64,000 nucleotides of DNA from Leisingera methylohalidivorans DSM 14336. GTDB lineage: Bacteria > Pseudomonadota > Alphaproteobacteria > Rhodobacterales > Rhodobacteraceae. The notes beneath the pieces were generated by a model. The model did no database searches and was not told where the DNA came from. It worked only from the letters and a program-made list of their open reading frames with translations. Below, piece after piece: positions 44,805 through 53,370 of the stretch. The position numbers and the translations under genes were made by a program. The first letter of the stretch is position 1; the number at the start of each line of letters is the position of its first letter. The stretch is taken from assembly GCF_000511355.1 (NCBI RefSeq), contig NC_023136.1, positions 124,001 to 188,000 on the forward strand, in the 5' to 3' direction.

Positions 44805-45057
44805 ATGTTGGGGACCAGAGCAAACCCCCGCAGACTCTCGTCATGAGCGAGGGACCAGCGGGGGGCAGGTCACTCTCAGCAACCGCAATAATCTCATCGG
44901 CATGCTCATAGCTGATGCGCCCGGCAGCAAAATGGAGGTCCATCAAGGAATCGGCAATCGCACAGGCGTTCGATGCCGGATCTTTGACCATATAAGATAT
45001 CGTGTTCGTTTCCGGATCGAAACACGCTGTGACGACCGGTTTGACTGTTAAGTTCAC
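44805..45057 (-). pseudogene. Metallo-beta-lactamase (Blh/SDO-like), cut by IS3
   Basis: N-terminus MNLTVKPVVTACFDPETNTISYMVKDP then ACAIADSLMDLHFAAGRISYEHADEIIAVAE. This is the start of a persulfide dioxygenase/Blh-type hydrolase, but the HxHxDH metal motif and everything after it are lost to the IS3 element at 44,804. It neighbours YeeE/YedE-type genes, the usual sulfur-handling context. Confidence 0.75.
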
Positions 45058-45068
45058 CTTTTATCCGG

Positions 45069-45525
45069 TCATGTTTTCAGTTCTCTTTCCTGGTTCTTCA
45101 GTGCGGGTGCACGCGGGCCGGACCATGTCTGAACCCGCTTTGCCGCGAGGTTTCCGATCACCAGGGCGGCGACAAAGACGAACACCTCATGCCTGGCAGT
45201 GCCAACCGCAGGCAGCGCACCGCCGGGGCAAAACCCGGCAATCCCCCAACCAACGCTGAAGACTGCCGCTCCGCCGATAAGGGGGCGGGTCCAGATCGCG
45301 GCGGGACGGGACGTTAAAACGTTCCGCAAGAAGCGGGAGGCTTAGGCCCAAAACAATACGGTAGCCGCAGGACGTAGTGACAAGCGCTCTGCCCATCACG
45401 AAGATCAACGAAGGGTCCAAGATGCCGGCAAAGTCAAAGCAGTTGAGCACTTTGGCCGGGGTTGCCATTCCCGAGACCGAAATTCCGATTCCGAATATCA
45501 GGCCGATGGCATAGCTGGAGAACAA
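45069..45525 (-). pseudogene. YeeE/YedE (DUF6691-like) protein, frameshifted at a G5 run
   Basis: The first part is FSSYAIGLIFGIGISVSGMATPAKVLNCFDF, PSLIFVMGRALVTTS, RFNVPSRRDLDPP. The second part, in the next frame, is PLIGGAAVFSVGWGIAGFCPGGALPAVG and EVFVFVAALVIGNLAAK. The break lies at the run GGGGG (about 45,283-45,287, plus strand). One base fewer would restore a normal thiosulfate/sulfur-compound transporter half. It could be a real mutation, phase variation or a sequencing error. Confidence 0.75.
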
Positions 45526-45555
45526 CCTCGTCTTTTATCCTCCAATAACATGGCG

Positions 45556-45655
45556 CAGCACAAACATGGTCAAGGCCGGCAGAAAACCGGCTGCAGCGGC
45601 AGGGAGCGCGCTTTGGGGTTTCAATCGGATACCCTTCATGGAACACAAGGCAGAG
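45556..45655 (-). pseudogene. Probable C-terminal tail of a second YeeE half
   Basis: One minus frame reads ALPAAAAGFLPALTMFVLRHV, a hydrophobic tail ending just before the YeeE gene, as expected of the paired first half of a split YeeE transporter. The rest has been replaced by the DUF2267 gene. Confidence 0.35.
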
Positions 45656-45660
45656 ACAGG

Positions 45661-46086
45661 TCAGTCCCAAAGTTCCTGAATCGGTTTGCGCATCGCTTTT
45701 CTGACCTGATCAAACTCGCCTTTCGAAACATGACGGCGCAACAAATCGAAAACCGCCGTCGCGGCGCGTTCAGGGTCTTCCAGCGGTTCCTTGTCGAACC
45801 TCGCTTCTATTCTAGCCAGCAAATCTTTCTTGCCTCGGGGTTTTGCCGGTGTCTTGGACGGATCCCAGCCATCGTAGAACACCCCCCGGACAAGAACAGG
45901 AAGCTGGGCAGCCAGATCGGCAGCTTCGTCTACGGACAGAAAATCACGAACCGCATGAAGCGTCTCATGCAGTAAAAGATAGGCTCTGGATTTGTCCGGC
46001 CAGCCCAGATCGTCGCAGAGCTGGTTGAGCCATTCAGCAAATACCAGCGGGGCATGATCGAGGGTCTTGTTACCTGTGGTTACCAT
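45661..46086 (-). CDS. DUF2267-family protein
   Basis: Start ATG 46,086 with GGAGGAAT upstream; 141 aa. All-helical DUF2267 domain: FAEWLNQLCDDLGWPDKSRAYLLLHETLHAVRDFLSVDEAADLAAQLPVLVRGVFYDGW (the hallmark), then a C-terminal repeat unit ERAATAVFDLLRRHVSKGEFDQV. Function unknown; family members often lie in Usp/Hsp20/CBS stress clusters, as here. Confidence 0.88.
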   Translation of the reverse strand: MVTTGNKTLDHAPLVFAEWLNQLCDDLGWPDKSRAYLLLHETLHAVRDFLSVDEAADLAAQLPVLVRGVFYDGWDPSKTPAKPRGKKDLLARIEARFDKEPLEDPERAATAVFDLLRRHVSKGEFDQVRKAMRKPIQELWD

Positions 46087-46145
46087 ATTCCTCCCTCCAG
46101 CTTGCAATTGCCCACTCAAGGTCAGTCAAATCCAGTTGCCCTGCA

Positions 46146-46159
46146 TTAATAGGCATCAA
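46146..46159 (-). promoter_or_regulatory. FNR/FixK-like box upstream of DUF2267
   Basis: TTGAT-GCCT-ATTAA on the minus strand, one mismatch to the consensus, 60 bp before the DUF2267 start. No convincing -10 was found at the class II spacing. Confidence 0.45.
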
Positions 46160-46232
46160 TGCACTTGCAAGAGATTGCAGCCCCACCTGCTCTCACAGGC
46201 AGACTCCTCTGCTTCACATAAATTGCACAGCC

Positions 46233-47660
46233 TCAGATGCCTGCCTTTATCCCTTGAAAAGCCTCCTCCATGAGGTTCTCTGCCCGCTTCTGGCTGCCTG
46301 CAATTGCCGCCGCGTTAAACGAAGCACGCAGCGGGTGCGGCGGCGAAATTAGAACAATCCCTTCCCGTGACTGCCCGCGCCGGAACAAAAGGTCACCCAG
46401 GCTGCTGCACTGCAAGGAGACCTCATAGGGGGCCTCAAGTTCAAGATTTTCCTGCACAACAACGATCCCCTCCGGACGCTGTCCCAGCAAATGGACTGCT
46501 GCGGCAAGCGGGATCGAAACACCGCTCCAGCGCCCGTTGCATTCGATCCAGTGGAGCTGATCATCCTCTGACGGGGTTTCCCTCAAAACCGCGTCCAGTG
46601 AACAAGGTCCAAAATAGCCTGCCTTTTGGAACATTGTGGCTAAGCGTAAGGCATCTCCTGCCAGCTTACCTTCCATTTCCCTGTCCAGGCTGGCGAACCT
46701 CGCTCCGACAAACTTGCCTTCATGCCCAACGACTCGCTGTTCGAATACGCCAAGGATTTCGGGCGGCCCCTCTTCGGCATGCGGCAGCCACATTTGCACC
46801 GAAGGGCTTTTCTTCACCCCGCTTTCCCAAACCCCGACAAGCACCGGGTAACCGCCGGCCCAGCCCGTTGCACGCAACTGCTGTTCCAGCTGGCCGCGAA
46901 GCCCGGCTGTGCCAAGGGCTTTAACCTGCGCTGCGCTGAACAGGATGTTTCCGGCTGCGCCCGCACTGTCAGGCACTTTCACCACAACTTGTTCGGAATT
47001 TCTGGCGAGGCGGGCAATCTGCCCGGCGGCTGCGGCAGGACCAAAGGCAAATGCAGTCGGCGGAACGGAGTCCTGCCCGGCAATCTCCCGCGCCACGTTC
47101 CAGAACCACAGCTTGTCATTGACCCGGCGCGAGATGCGCGGAGACGGGCCTGCAACATAGACCGGCAGTTGCGCAGCTGCCGCCAGGGCCTCGGCCAGCT
47201 GCCACAAATGCCCCGTCACCAGATAGGCATAAAGGGTAAGCGATCCCGCGGCTTCAAGCACCTCTTGCAGGTTTCTGAACAGGCGCGGATCGGACCAGCA
47301 TTGCTTGGCCACCGAAGCCGGGTCAGCAGCGCGCGCTTCAAGGAAGCGGACTTGGCTGATGCCAAGGTATTCTGAAAGGTATGCCTCGAATTCCGGGCAG
47401 CGCTGCCGCACGACAACTATATCGCCGGGTTTGGCAAGCAGGGCCATTCGGTGGTCATGGAATCTGACCATCGCAGGCGTGAACAGTGCGATGCCGACCT
47501 GGTCCCCTATGAACAAGGACGCACCCTTGCCCCGACCTTGCTGAACGCCTGGCCACAGGTCACGGGACGAAACCAGCGCGGGCTCATCCCTGGTAAGCCT
47601 GTCTGCAATCCTGTCGATGGCTGATTGATCCCGCGCCTCCCGGGATTGAAACGGGTTCAA
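46233..47660 (-). CDS. ATP-grasp-type enzyme with pre-ATP-grasp domain
   Basis: A 475-aa protein. Its N-terminal half has nucleotide-type loops (SLFIGDQVGIALFTPAMVRF, VVVRQRCPEFEAYLSEYLGIS). The C-terminal half fits ATP-grasp: SEQVVVKVPDSAGAAGNILFSAAQV (Lys and Gly-rich loop), YPVLVGVWESG, FEQRVVGHEGKFVGARFASLD, and the Mg site HWIECNGRWSGVSIPLAAAVHLLG (E-x-N). ATP-grasp enzymes ligate a carboxylate to an amine or thiol. It faces a class II amidotransferase across 78 bp, which may feed or modify the same compound. Product unknown. Confidence 0.82.
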   Translation of the reverse strand: MNPFQSREARDQSAIDRIADRLTRDEPALVSSRDLWPGVQQGRGKGASLFIGDQVGIALFTPAMVRFHDHRMALLAKPGDIVVVRQRCPEFEAYLSEYLGISQVRFLEARAADPASVAKQCWSDPRLFRNLQEVLEAAGSLTLYAYLVTGHLWQLAEALAAAAQLPVYVAGPSPRISRRVNDKLWFWNVAREIAGQDSVPPTAFAFGPAAAAGQIARLARNSEQVVVKVPDSAGAAGNILFSAAQVKALGTAGLRGQLEQQLRATGWAGGYPVLVGVWESGVKKSPSVQMWLPHAEEGPPEILGVFEQRVVGHEGKFVGARFASLDREMEGKLAGDALRLATMFQKAGYFGPCSLDAVLRETPSEDDQLHWIECNGRWSGVSIPLAAAVHLLGQRPEGIVVVQENLELEAPYEVSLQCSSLGDLLFRRGQSREGIVLISPPHPLRASFNAAAIAGSQKRAENLMEEAFQGIKAGI

Positions 47661-47738
47661 AACGGCCCCCTGCTTTACGGCCTAGCGTGCTGGGCATAGT
47701 ATCACAGTATTCGCTGACCCGACCTGACCGGAAAAATT

Positions 47739-48563
47739 ATGTGCCGTCTCTATGCCATGCACGCCAATGAGCCGACCCGGGTCGAATGCGGCCTGGTCAA
47801 GGCTCAGAACGCGCTCATGGCGCAAAGCCAGGGCGACATGGAGGGCATGATGCACGGCCACGGCTGGGGGGTTGCAGACTATCCCGACGGTGTTCCTGTC
47901 ATAGAGAAACAGACATGGGCTGCCTATCATGGCGAGCATTTTGCTAAGGCGGCCGCGCGCGTGTACGCCCGCACCGCGGTTGCCCATGTCCGCAAGGCCA
48001 CTGTCGGAACCACGAGCGTTGAAAACACCCATCCGTTCCATCACGGGCGCTGGATCTTTGCGCATAACGGCACCATTCCGAATTTCGAACAGATCCGCTT
48101 CCGCCTGCTGGAGCGCATGGACCCGCTGCACAGGTCCGAAATTCAGGGCCAGACCGACAGCGAACACGTCTTTCGCTACCTGCTGAGCCTGTTCCTGCAC
48201 CATCCCGAAAAAGGGCTGCTGGAAACCGTGCATCACGGGCTCAGCCAAATTACCGCCTGGTGCGCGGAAATGGACCCCGCCCGCCCGGTTGGATTGAACA
48301 TTGTTCTAACTGACGGACAGAACCTGGTCGGATCCCGGCTCAACCGCACGCTCTTTCACCTCAGCCGCGAGCATCTCCACACCTGTACTGTCTGTGGTGA
48401 AACGCACGTCAAGCACAGCCACAGCACCCCCTACAAGTCGGTGGAGGTGGCCTCGGAGCCTGTCACCTTTGATGAGGACTGGAAGGAGGTGCCCAATGGC
48501 GTAGTGTTCCATGCAACAGAGGGTTTCCGCCTGGAAATGCGGGCGCTGTCCGACGGCGCCTGA
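47739..48563 (+). CDS. Class II glutamine amidotransferase
   Basis: A 274-aa Ntn-type amidotransferase. Cys2 is the nucleophile (MCRLYAMHANEPTRVECGLV). Further marks are HGHGWGVADYPDG, VAHVRKATVGTTSVENTHPF, RWIFAHNGTIPNFEQIR, the GQTDSEHVF motif, and PVGLNIVLTDGQNLVGSRL. It lacks any second synthetase domain, like YafJ/EgtC-type enzymes. It probably hydrolyses a gamma-glutamyl bond or supplies ammonia to the divergent ATP-grasp enzyme. Confidence 0.87.
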   Translation: MCRLYAMHANEPTRVECGLVKAQNALMAQSQGDMEGMMHGHGWGVADYPDGVPVIEKQTWAAYHGEHFAKAAARVYARTAVAHVRKATVGTTSVENTHPFHHGRWIFAHNGTIPNFEQIRFRLLERMDPLHRSEIQGQTDSEHVFRYLLSLFLHHPEKGLLETVHHGLSQITAWCAEMDPARPVGLNIVLTDGQNLVGSRLNRTLFHLSREHLHTCTVCGETHVKHSHSTPYKSVEVASEPVTFDEDWKEVPNGVVFHATEGFRLEMRALSDGA

Positions 48564-48671
48564 TCAACCCCGGCGGATCAACCGGGACGCCGCTTCGGAA
48601 CCCAATGCCGGCTCACATGTAATCGGCGGCCCCGTCTCGGCAAGGTCTTCTGCCTTATACTCGGCAGAAGC

Positions 48672-48687
48672 ATTCTGTCGACAGAAT
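48672..48687. promoter_or_regulatory. Perfect 16-bp palindrome before the Crp-family gene
   Basis: ATTCTGTCGACAGAAT, perfect dyad, 114 bp before the regulator's GTG. A possible operator, perhaps autoregulatory; it is unlike the FNR boxes. Confidence 0.45.
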
Positions 48688-48800
48688 CGATCTGCGCGAG
48701 TAACTTGGCAGATGAAGAACGAAATTCAGATGCTCTAGCTCCGTTCAGTACGGTACTCATTCCATCTTCCGTATTGTCATATCAGACAAGGAAGATTTCT

Positions 48801-49553
48801 GTGACTAGTCAAGTTTTGATCCCCTCTCAGTCTGCCAAAATCACCGCTCTGCGCATCGGGGCCATGAATTTCGACGTCAGCGACACAATGCTGAACAGCT
48901 TCCGAACAAACGTCCAGCACATTCCAGCTAACAAATTCCTGCTCCAGGACGGCGAGGACGGCGGCAAGATCATCGTCGTGATCGACGGCTGGCTTTCAAC
49001 GTCCAAAACGTCCTTGCATGGTGAGGTGCAACTGATCGATTTCGTCTTGACCGGGGATGTTGCCGATCCGACCGCCGCAGACGGAAAAACGGCCGGGTTG
49101 GATGTTGAGGCCGTAACGGATGCTCTGGTGTGCATCATCCCGTTGACGATATGGCACACGATGCTTGCTGCATCCCCCAAGTTGGCGCGGGCAAATGAAC
49201 ATGTTCAGGCAGCCGAGCGTGCCAGACTGTCCGAACGCATGCTGCGTCTGGGCCGCGGCAGTGCAGAAAGCCGCATCGCATATGCGCTGATCGAGCTTAG
49301 CCTGCGGCTAAGACCGCTTGGGCTGTTGGAAAATGTCTCTTTCCACCTGCCTCTGACCCAACGGCACATCGGCGATTTCACCGGCCTTACGGCGGTCCAC
49401 GTTTGCCGGACCTTGCGCCGCTTTGTCAGAAACGGAGTGGTTGAAACAGCAGATCACATGGATATCCGGATAAACGACCTCAAAGCCCTGTCTGAAATTG
49501 CCGGCGTGGAACCTGCCCGTCTCGCCGCCGAGATAACGCCGGTTCCTGACTAA
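48801..49553 (+). CDS. Crp/Fnr-family regulator without Fe-S cysteines
   Basis: GTG 48,801 with AAGGAAG 7 bp upstream; 250 aa. Order: cyclic-nucleotide-binding-type beta barrel (NVQHIPANKFLLQDGEDGGKIIVVIDGWLSTSK), long dimer helix (RARLSERMLRLGRGSAESRIAYALIELSLRL), C-terminal winged HTH (LPLTQRHIGDFTGLTAVHVCRTLRRFVRNGVV). The N-terminal Cys cluster of FNR is missing, and the recognition helix (VHVCRTLR) differs from the E-x2-SR of FNR. It is therefore probably not the reader of the TTGAT boxes. Its 3' end overlaps the convergent CBS gene by four bases. Confidence 0.85.
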   Translation: MTSQVLIPSQSAKITALRIGAMNFDVSDTMLNSFRTNVQHIPANKFLLQDGEDGGKIIVVIDGWLSTSKTSLHGEVQLIDFVLTGDVADPTAADGKTAGLDVEAVTDALVCIIPLTIWHTMLAASPKLARANEHVQAAERARLSERMLRLGRGSAESRIAYALIELSLRLRPLGLLENVSFHLPLTQRHIGDFTGLTAVHVCRTLRRFVRNGVVETADHMDIRINDLKALSEIAGVEPARLAAEITPVPD

Positions 49554-49972
49554 CGGTATTCGGCGATCTCTCCCAATGTTTCACCGGCAAGCTGTTCCGA
49601 AGCATGCACTGCAATATCCGTAACAGATAAGAGGCCCGCCAGCCGCCCCTGGTCGTCCAGCACCGGCAGCCGGCGGACCTGATGATCCCCCATAAGGGCT
49701 GCTGCCGCCTCGATTGAGTCTGTGGCACGGCAGAAAATCACGCCGGCATTCATGACACGGGCAATGGTCAGCCCATTCAACGCGCTTTCCTGTCCCGCCA
49801 GTGCCAGGGCAAGATCCCGGTCAGTGAAAATGCCGACAATCCGTTCGTCTTCTGCAACCGGCAGCACGCCAATGCCAAGGCTTCGCATTTGCTCTGCCGC
49901 GCTGGCCACACTGTCCTGACGGCGGGCAAACCGAACAGGCACAGACATGATATCTTGTACAATCATTTGCAT
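49550..49972 (-). CDS. CBS-domain pair protein
   Basis: A 140-aa soluble protein of two CBS motifs: VQDIMSVPVRFARRQDSVASAAEQMRS...FTDRDLALALAG and IARVMNAGVIFCRATDSIEAAAALMGDHQVRRLPVLDDQGRLAGLLSVTDIAVH. CBS pairs bind AMP, ATP or SAM and report energy state. AAAGGAT before ATG. It lies 66 bp after Hsp20 on the same strand, probably co-transcribed. Confidence 0.92.
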   Translation of the reverse strand: MQMIVQDIMSVPVRFARRQDSVASAAEQMRSLGIGVLPVAEDERIVGIFTDRDLALALAGQESALNGLTIARVMNAGVIFCRATDSIEAAAALMGDHQVRRLPVLDDQGRLAGLLSVTDIAVHASEQLAGETLGEIAEYR

Positions 49973-50038
49973 ATCCTTTCTAGACCGCCTTCGGCCAGAC
50001 CGTAACCCGCTGCTCGCCAGTTGCTTGCAGCGGGGGCG

Positions 50039-50593
50039 TCAGGACGCAGTTTTGACCTCTACCTTTTTGCTAGATTTCCGAGCTTCCGGCTTCTTGGGAA
50101 GGTGGACGGTCAACACCCCGTTCTTAAAGGTTGCACTAATCTTGTCGCGATCTATGTCCTCCGGTATCCGGATGGAGCGTTTAAAAGACCCGAAGCGCCG
50201 TTCACTCAGATAATAGTCGCCGTCCTTTTCGCCCTCCTCGCGATCTTCCTTCTTTTCACCGCGCAAGGTCAGCATGCCATCGCTCACACGGAGGTCGATG
50301 TCATCTTCGGAAAGCCCGGGCAGTTCGGCGCACAGTTTGACTTCGTCTTCCTTGTCGGCCACGTCCAGCGCGGGTGTTTTCCATGAAAACTCCGGCAAGG
50401 TACTGCGGAACGGGCGGCCCAGCCCTTTTCTGCGACGGCGCAGCGGAGCAAAAATGCTGCCGGTATGCAGGTCATCAAGCAGGTCATCAATCTCGTCGCG
50501 GATATTCCAAAGCGGACCCCAGGTGCGTTCGGCTATCGCGGCTTCCTCGCTGTCAGCGGTTTCATTGGGGGTTTCTTCCGGTTTGCCGGTCAT
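50039..50593 (-). CDS. Hsp20/alpha-crystallin small heat-shock protein
   Basis: 184 aa. The N-terminal part has WNIRDEIDDLLDDLHTGSIF. The alpha-crystallin domain runs from about 80 to 175 (PALDVADKEDEVKLCAELPGLSEDDIDLRVSDGMLTLRGEKK, then GSFKRSIRIPEDIDRDKISATFKNGVLTVHLPK). The Lys-rich tail is KKVEVKTAS. An ATP-independent chaperone that holds unfolded protein. A FixK/FNR-like box lies 72 bp upstream with a -10 GATACT at the right distance. Confidence 0.95.
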   Translation of the reverse strand: MTGKPEETPNETADSEEAAIAERTWGPLWNIRDEIDDLLDDLHTGSIFAPLRRRRKGLGRPFRSTLPEFSWKTPALDVADKEDEVKLCAELPGLSEDDIDLRVSDGMLTLRGEKKEDREEGEKDGDYYLSERRFGSFKRSIRIPEDIDRDKISATFKNGVLTVHLPKKPEARKSSKKVEVKTAS

Positions 50594-50664
50594 CGTTCAG
50601 CCTCCATCTGGCAAAGAGTGAATCGCTATACCGAGTATCCTCACCCGGTCCGGCTCTCTCTGCA

Positions 50665-50678
50665 TTAACCAGCGTCAA
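50665..50678 (-). promoter_or_regulatory. FixK/FNR-like box upstream of hsp20
   Basis: Minus strand TTGAC-GCTG-GTTAA. With the centre at -41.5 the -10 is GATACT (50,639-50,634). Confidence 0.6.
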
Positions 50679-50735
50679 CTCTTCCTGCTGTCAAAGGTCA
50701 CGAACCGGTCGCCTGCCCTGCCGCTCACGCCTGCA

Positions 50736-50749
50736 TTGATCGGGGTCAA
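50736..50749 (+). promoter_or_regulatory. FNR/FixK-like box upstream of the third uspA
   Basis: TTGAT-CGGG-GTCAA, one mismatch. It lies 144 bp before the start codon; the -10 at class II spacing is weak. Divergent from the hsp20 box 58 bp away. Confidence 0.5.
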
Positions 50750-50892
50750 AACCCGCAGCTGGAAATTCTGTTAGCTGTGTTAGGGTGAAACTGACGCGAA
50801 AGGCTTGGAAAAACACAGACCGTGCATTTCACCTGGTCAGACAGGATGCCCGCGATTCAGTGCATTGAGTATCAAGAAGGGGGCCGCGAACC

Positions 50893-51735
50893 ATGAGCTT
50901 CAAATCAATACTTGCCTGCCTTACCTCGGAATCCGCTGCCAGCCGCCTGTTGCCGGCATCTTGTGAATTGGCCCGGCGGTTTGACGCCCACCTGACCGGG
51001 CTTCACACGCGGGAAGCGTTTGTCCCTTACACCGGAATCGCAATTGCAGCCGATGACATCACCTTCGGGGAATTCTATAAACGTGTATCCGATGAAGACC
51101 GCGAAATAGAAAAGCTGTTTGATGCGGCAACGGATCAGGCCGGCTGCTCGGCGGAATGGCGCACGCGCGCCGCCCGCTCGCCTGATGCTGCTGACGAGAT
51201 GCTGCAGTCAGCGATACGGTCCGATCTGGTACTGACTCTTCTGCCCGGTCAGCAGAAGGAACGCTTTGACCACAGGGGGTTCCGCGACGAACTCATCGTC
51301 AACAGCGGCCGGCCGGTACTGCTCCTCCCGGATGATTGGGGCAGCAAAGAAATCGGAACCCGTGTTCTGGCCGCCTGGAACGGTACCCGAGAATCGGCCC
51401 GCGCCATCCATGAAGGGCTGCCATTTCTGCAGCAGGCGGAGTTCATTGAAATTCTGACCATCGAAGAACCCCGGCGCCAGTCAATGGACTACAGCACCGA
51501 AGGACACGAGATTGCGCGCGTCCTGTCCCGTCACGGCGTGACGGCAGAGGTGCGGCATGTTCCGGCGGGAACACATGGTGCGGGCACCCGGATTCTGATG
51601 GAGGCCGCCAGCCAGGAATGCGACCTTGTGATCATGGGGGGCTACGGCCATTCCAAATTGCACCGTATCGTTTTTGGCGATGTTACGGCCTTCGTGCTGC
51701 GGGAATTGCGCATCCCGGTCCTGATGACAGGCTGA
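50893..51735 (+). CDS. Universal stress protein, tandem UspA domains (3)
   Basis: A 280-aa protein with two UspA domains. MSFKSILACLTSESAASRLLPASCELARRFDAHLTGLHTREAF is the first. The second (GTRVLAAWNGTRESARAIHEGLPFL) ends CDLVIMGGYGHSKLHRIVFGDVTAFVLRELRIPVLMTG. The second domain has the full G-2x-G-9x-G-type ATP motif (MGGYGHSKLHRIVFGDVT). AAGAAGGGGG before ATG. The exchanger gene starts 13 bp after its stop. Confidence 0.92.
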   Translation: MSFKSILACLTSESAASRLLPASCELARRFDAHLTGLHTREAFVPYTGIAIAADDITFGEFYKRVSDEDREIEKLFDAATDQAGCSAEWRTRAARSPDAADEMLQSAIRSDLVLTLLPGQQKERFDHRGFRDELIVNSGRPVLLLPDDWGSKEIGTRVLAAWNGTRESARAIHEGLPFLQQAEFIEILTIEEPRRQSMDYSTEGHEIARVLSRHGVTAEVRHVPAGTHGAGTRILMEAASQECDLVIMGGYGHSKLHRIVFGDVTAFVLRELRIPVLMTG

Positions 51736-51748
51736 CTTGGCACGGCAA

Positions 51749-52801
51749 ATGTTCAATCCCGAAGCCTTGCCGATTTACACCCTTGCCGCGGTCTTTGCCG
51801 TCGCATCAGCGCTGATCTGGTTTGCCGGAACCCGCTTGGCCCTGGCAGGGGATGAAATTTCCGAGCGGTTTGGTCTGGCCAAGGAATTTGTGGGGCTTCT
51901 TTTCCTGGCGACCGTGACGGAGCTGCCAGAGATCGTCACAACGGTAACCGCGGCACAAGTGAACAATGCCGAGCTGGTTCTGGGTAATATGTTCGGCGGG
52001 ATCACCATGCAGACCGCAATCCTGGCCGTTGCCGACATTTTTGCAGTCCGCTACGCGCTGACGTCCTGGCCCCGGAAACCGAACCATGCGCTTCTTGCGG
52101 TCCTCCTGATCGCGCTTCTGAGCCTTTTGCTGTGTGTCACTTTTCTGGGCGACATAAGCCTGGGACCGGGCATCGGACTGGGCGCCATCCTGCTGGCGTC
52201 CGGCTTTCCGCTGGTTATCTACCTGTTGCGCGTCTTCGACCGGAAAACCACCTGGGCGCCTGTCGATCTTCCGGACGAGCAGGAACGCCGCAAGACGCTG
52301 CGCGCCCATTTGCGCGAGCCGGACGAGGCCAGCAATTCTGTGCTGCTCCTCCGCTCCGCAGTTTACAGCCTGCTGATTGTCGCAGGCGGTGTCGCATTGG
52401 CCATCAGTGCCGATCTCCTTGCCGAGCGAACGCAACTGGGGGCGTCCTTTGTCGGTGTGACCCTGCTGGCCGCCGCGACATCGCTGCCGGAACTTAGTAC
52501 AACGCTGGCGGCTGCCCGCATAGGCGCTTATACGATGGCAATCTCCAACATCTTCGGCAGCAATCTGATCATGCTGGCCCTGCTGCTGCCGGCCGACATC
52601 GCCTACCGGGGCGGCCCGATCCTGAACCACGCAACCACCGGTGCCCAGCTCAGCATCGCCGCGGGGATCCTGGTCACCGCAATCTACGTCGCCGGCCTGC
52701 TGATCCGCCGGACCCCCAGGATATTCGGCGCGGGCCTCGATTCCTGGCTGGTTCTTGCAGTCTACTTCGGCTCGATCGCCGCCTTATACCATATCGGCTG
52801 A
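51749..52801 (+). CDS. Cation/Ca2+ exchanger (CaCA superfamily)
   Basis: ATG 51,749 (MFNPEALPIYTLAAVFAVAS), or TTG 51,737; about 350 aa, ten to eleven membrane helices. The two alpha-repeats are LATVTELPEIVTTVTAAQVNNAELVLGNMFGG and AAATSLPELSTTLAAARIGAYTMAISNIFGSNLIML. The Glu and Asn ligand positions fit H+/Ca2+ or Na+/Ca2+ exchange. A hydrophilic loop (around 165-195, KTLRAHLREPDEAS) separates the halves. With the P-ATPase it gives the island two Ca-type exit routes. Confidence 0.9.
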   Translation: MFNPEALPIYTLAAVFAVASALIWFAGTRLALAGDEISERFGLAKEFVGLLFLATVTELPEIVTTVTAAQVNNAELVLGNMFGGITMQTAILAVADIFAVRYALTSWPRKPNHALLAVLLIALLSLLLCVTFLGDISLGPGIGLGAILLASGFPLVIYLLRVFDRKTTWAPVDLPDEQERRKTLRAHLREPDEASNSVLLLRSAVYSLLIVAGGVALAISADLLAERTQLGASFVGVTLLAAATSLPELSTTLAAARIGAYTMAISNIFGSNLIMLALLLPADIAYRGGPILNHATTGAQLSIAAGILVTAIYVAGLLIRRTPRIFGAGLDSWLVLAVYFGSIAALYHIG

Positions 52802-52844
52802 CCCATGCGCCGCGCGCTGACGCCCGGCGCCGCCGTTTCCCGGT

Positions 52845-53291
52845 TCAGACCGGCTCGGATTGCACAGGCTTGGTTGCTTTGTTAGTGATCTTCACCGCTT
52901 CTTCTGCCGCTTCCCCTACCGCCTCAGCTTCCGTTTTACTTGCATAGCTGGCGCAGCGGGACATCATGCCGAACCATTCCCGGCCATCTTCGGCGATGCG
53001 CTCTGCCGAATGGCGCCGCCACTCGGAAAAAGCTTCCATCGCGGCGGCCGGTTCCAGTGGTTCGCCCGAGACAGCAGTACGGGCCGCATCCAGCGCGGTG
53101 CGGGTCGCTTCATGCCGCCGCTCGAACCAATGCCGGGCGAACAACTCCGCTTCATCCAGAATTCTTTCCTGAACATTCCAGAATTGCTCAACCTGCGGTT
53201 TGAACATCGGATTGAACAGCAAGGTGCTCTGCAATGGCTTCAGCGCTTCCGCCAAAAGCCCCGGAGTTCTGTCTGTTGCATTCTCAGCCAT
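52845..53291 (-). CDS. Phasin-like (PHA granule-associated) protein
   Basis: A 148-aa helical amphipathic protein: FNPMFKPQVEQFWNVQERILDEAELFARHWFERRHEATRTALDAARTAV, ending with EAAEEAVKITNKATKPVQ. Composition and helix pattern resemble phasin_2 proteins, which coat polyhydroxyalkanoate granules. AGGAGAGG before ATG. A box (TTGAT-TTTC-ATTAA) lies 73 bp upstream with a matching -10. The assignment is by pattern; a general helical stress protein is the alternative. Confidence 0.7.
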   Translation of the reverse strand: MAENATDRTPGLLAEALKPLQSTLLFNPMFKPQVEQFWNVQERILDEAELFARHWFERRHEATRTALDAARTAVSGEPLEPAAAMEAFSEWRRHSAERIAEDGREWFGMMSRCASYASKTEAEAVGEAAEEAVKITNKATKPVQSEPV

Positions 53292-53356
53292 CTGTGCCTC
53301 TCCTCTTAAAGATTTTCACTTCCGGTTTATTGTCCCACCTGCCCGGAGGGCCTGCC

Positions 53357-53370
53357 TTAATGAAAATCAA
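53357..53370 (-). promoter_or_regulatory. FNR/FixK-like box upstream of the phasin-like gene
   Basis: Minus strand TTGAT-TTTC-ATTAA. The -10 GACAAT/CAATAA (53,334-53,327) sits at the class II distance. Confidence 0.6.
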
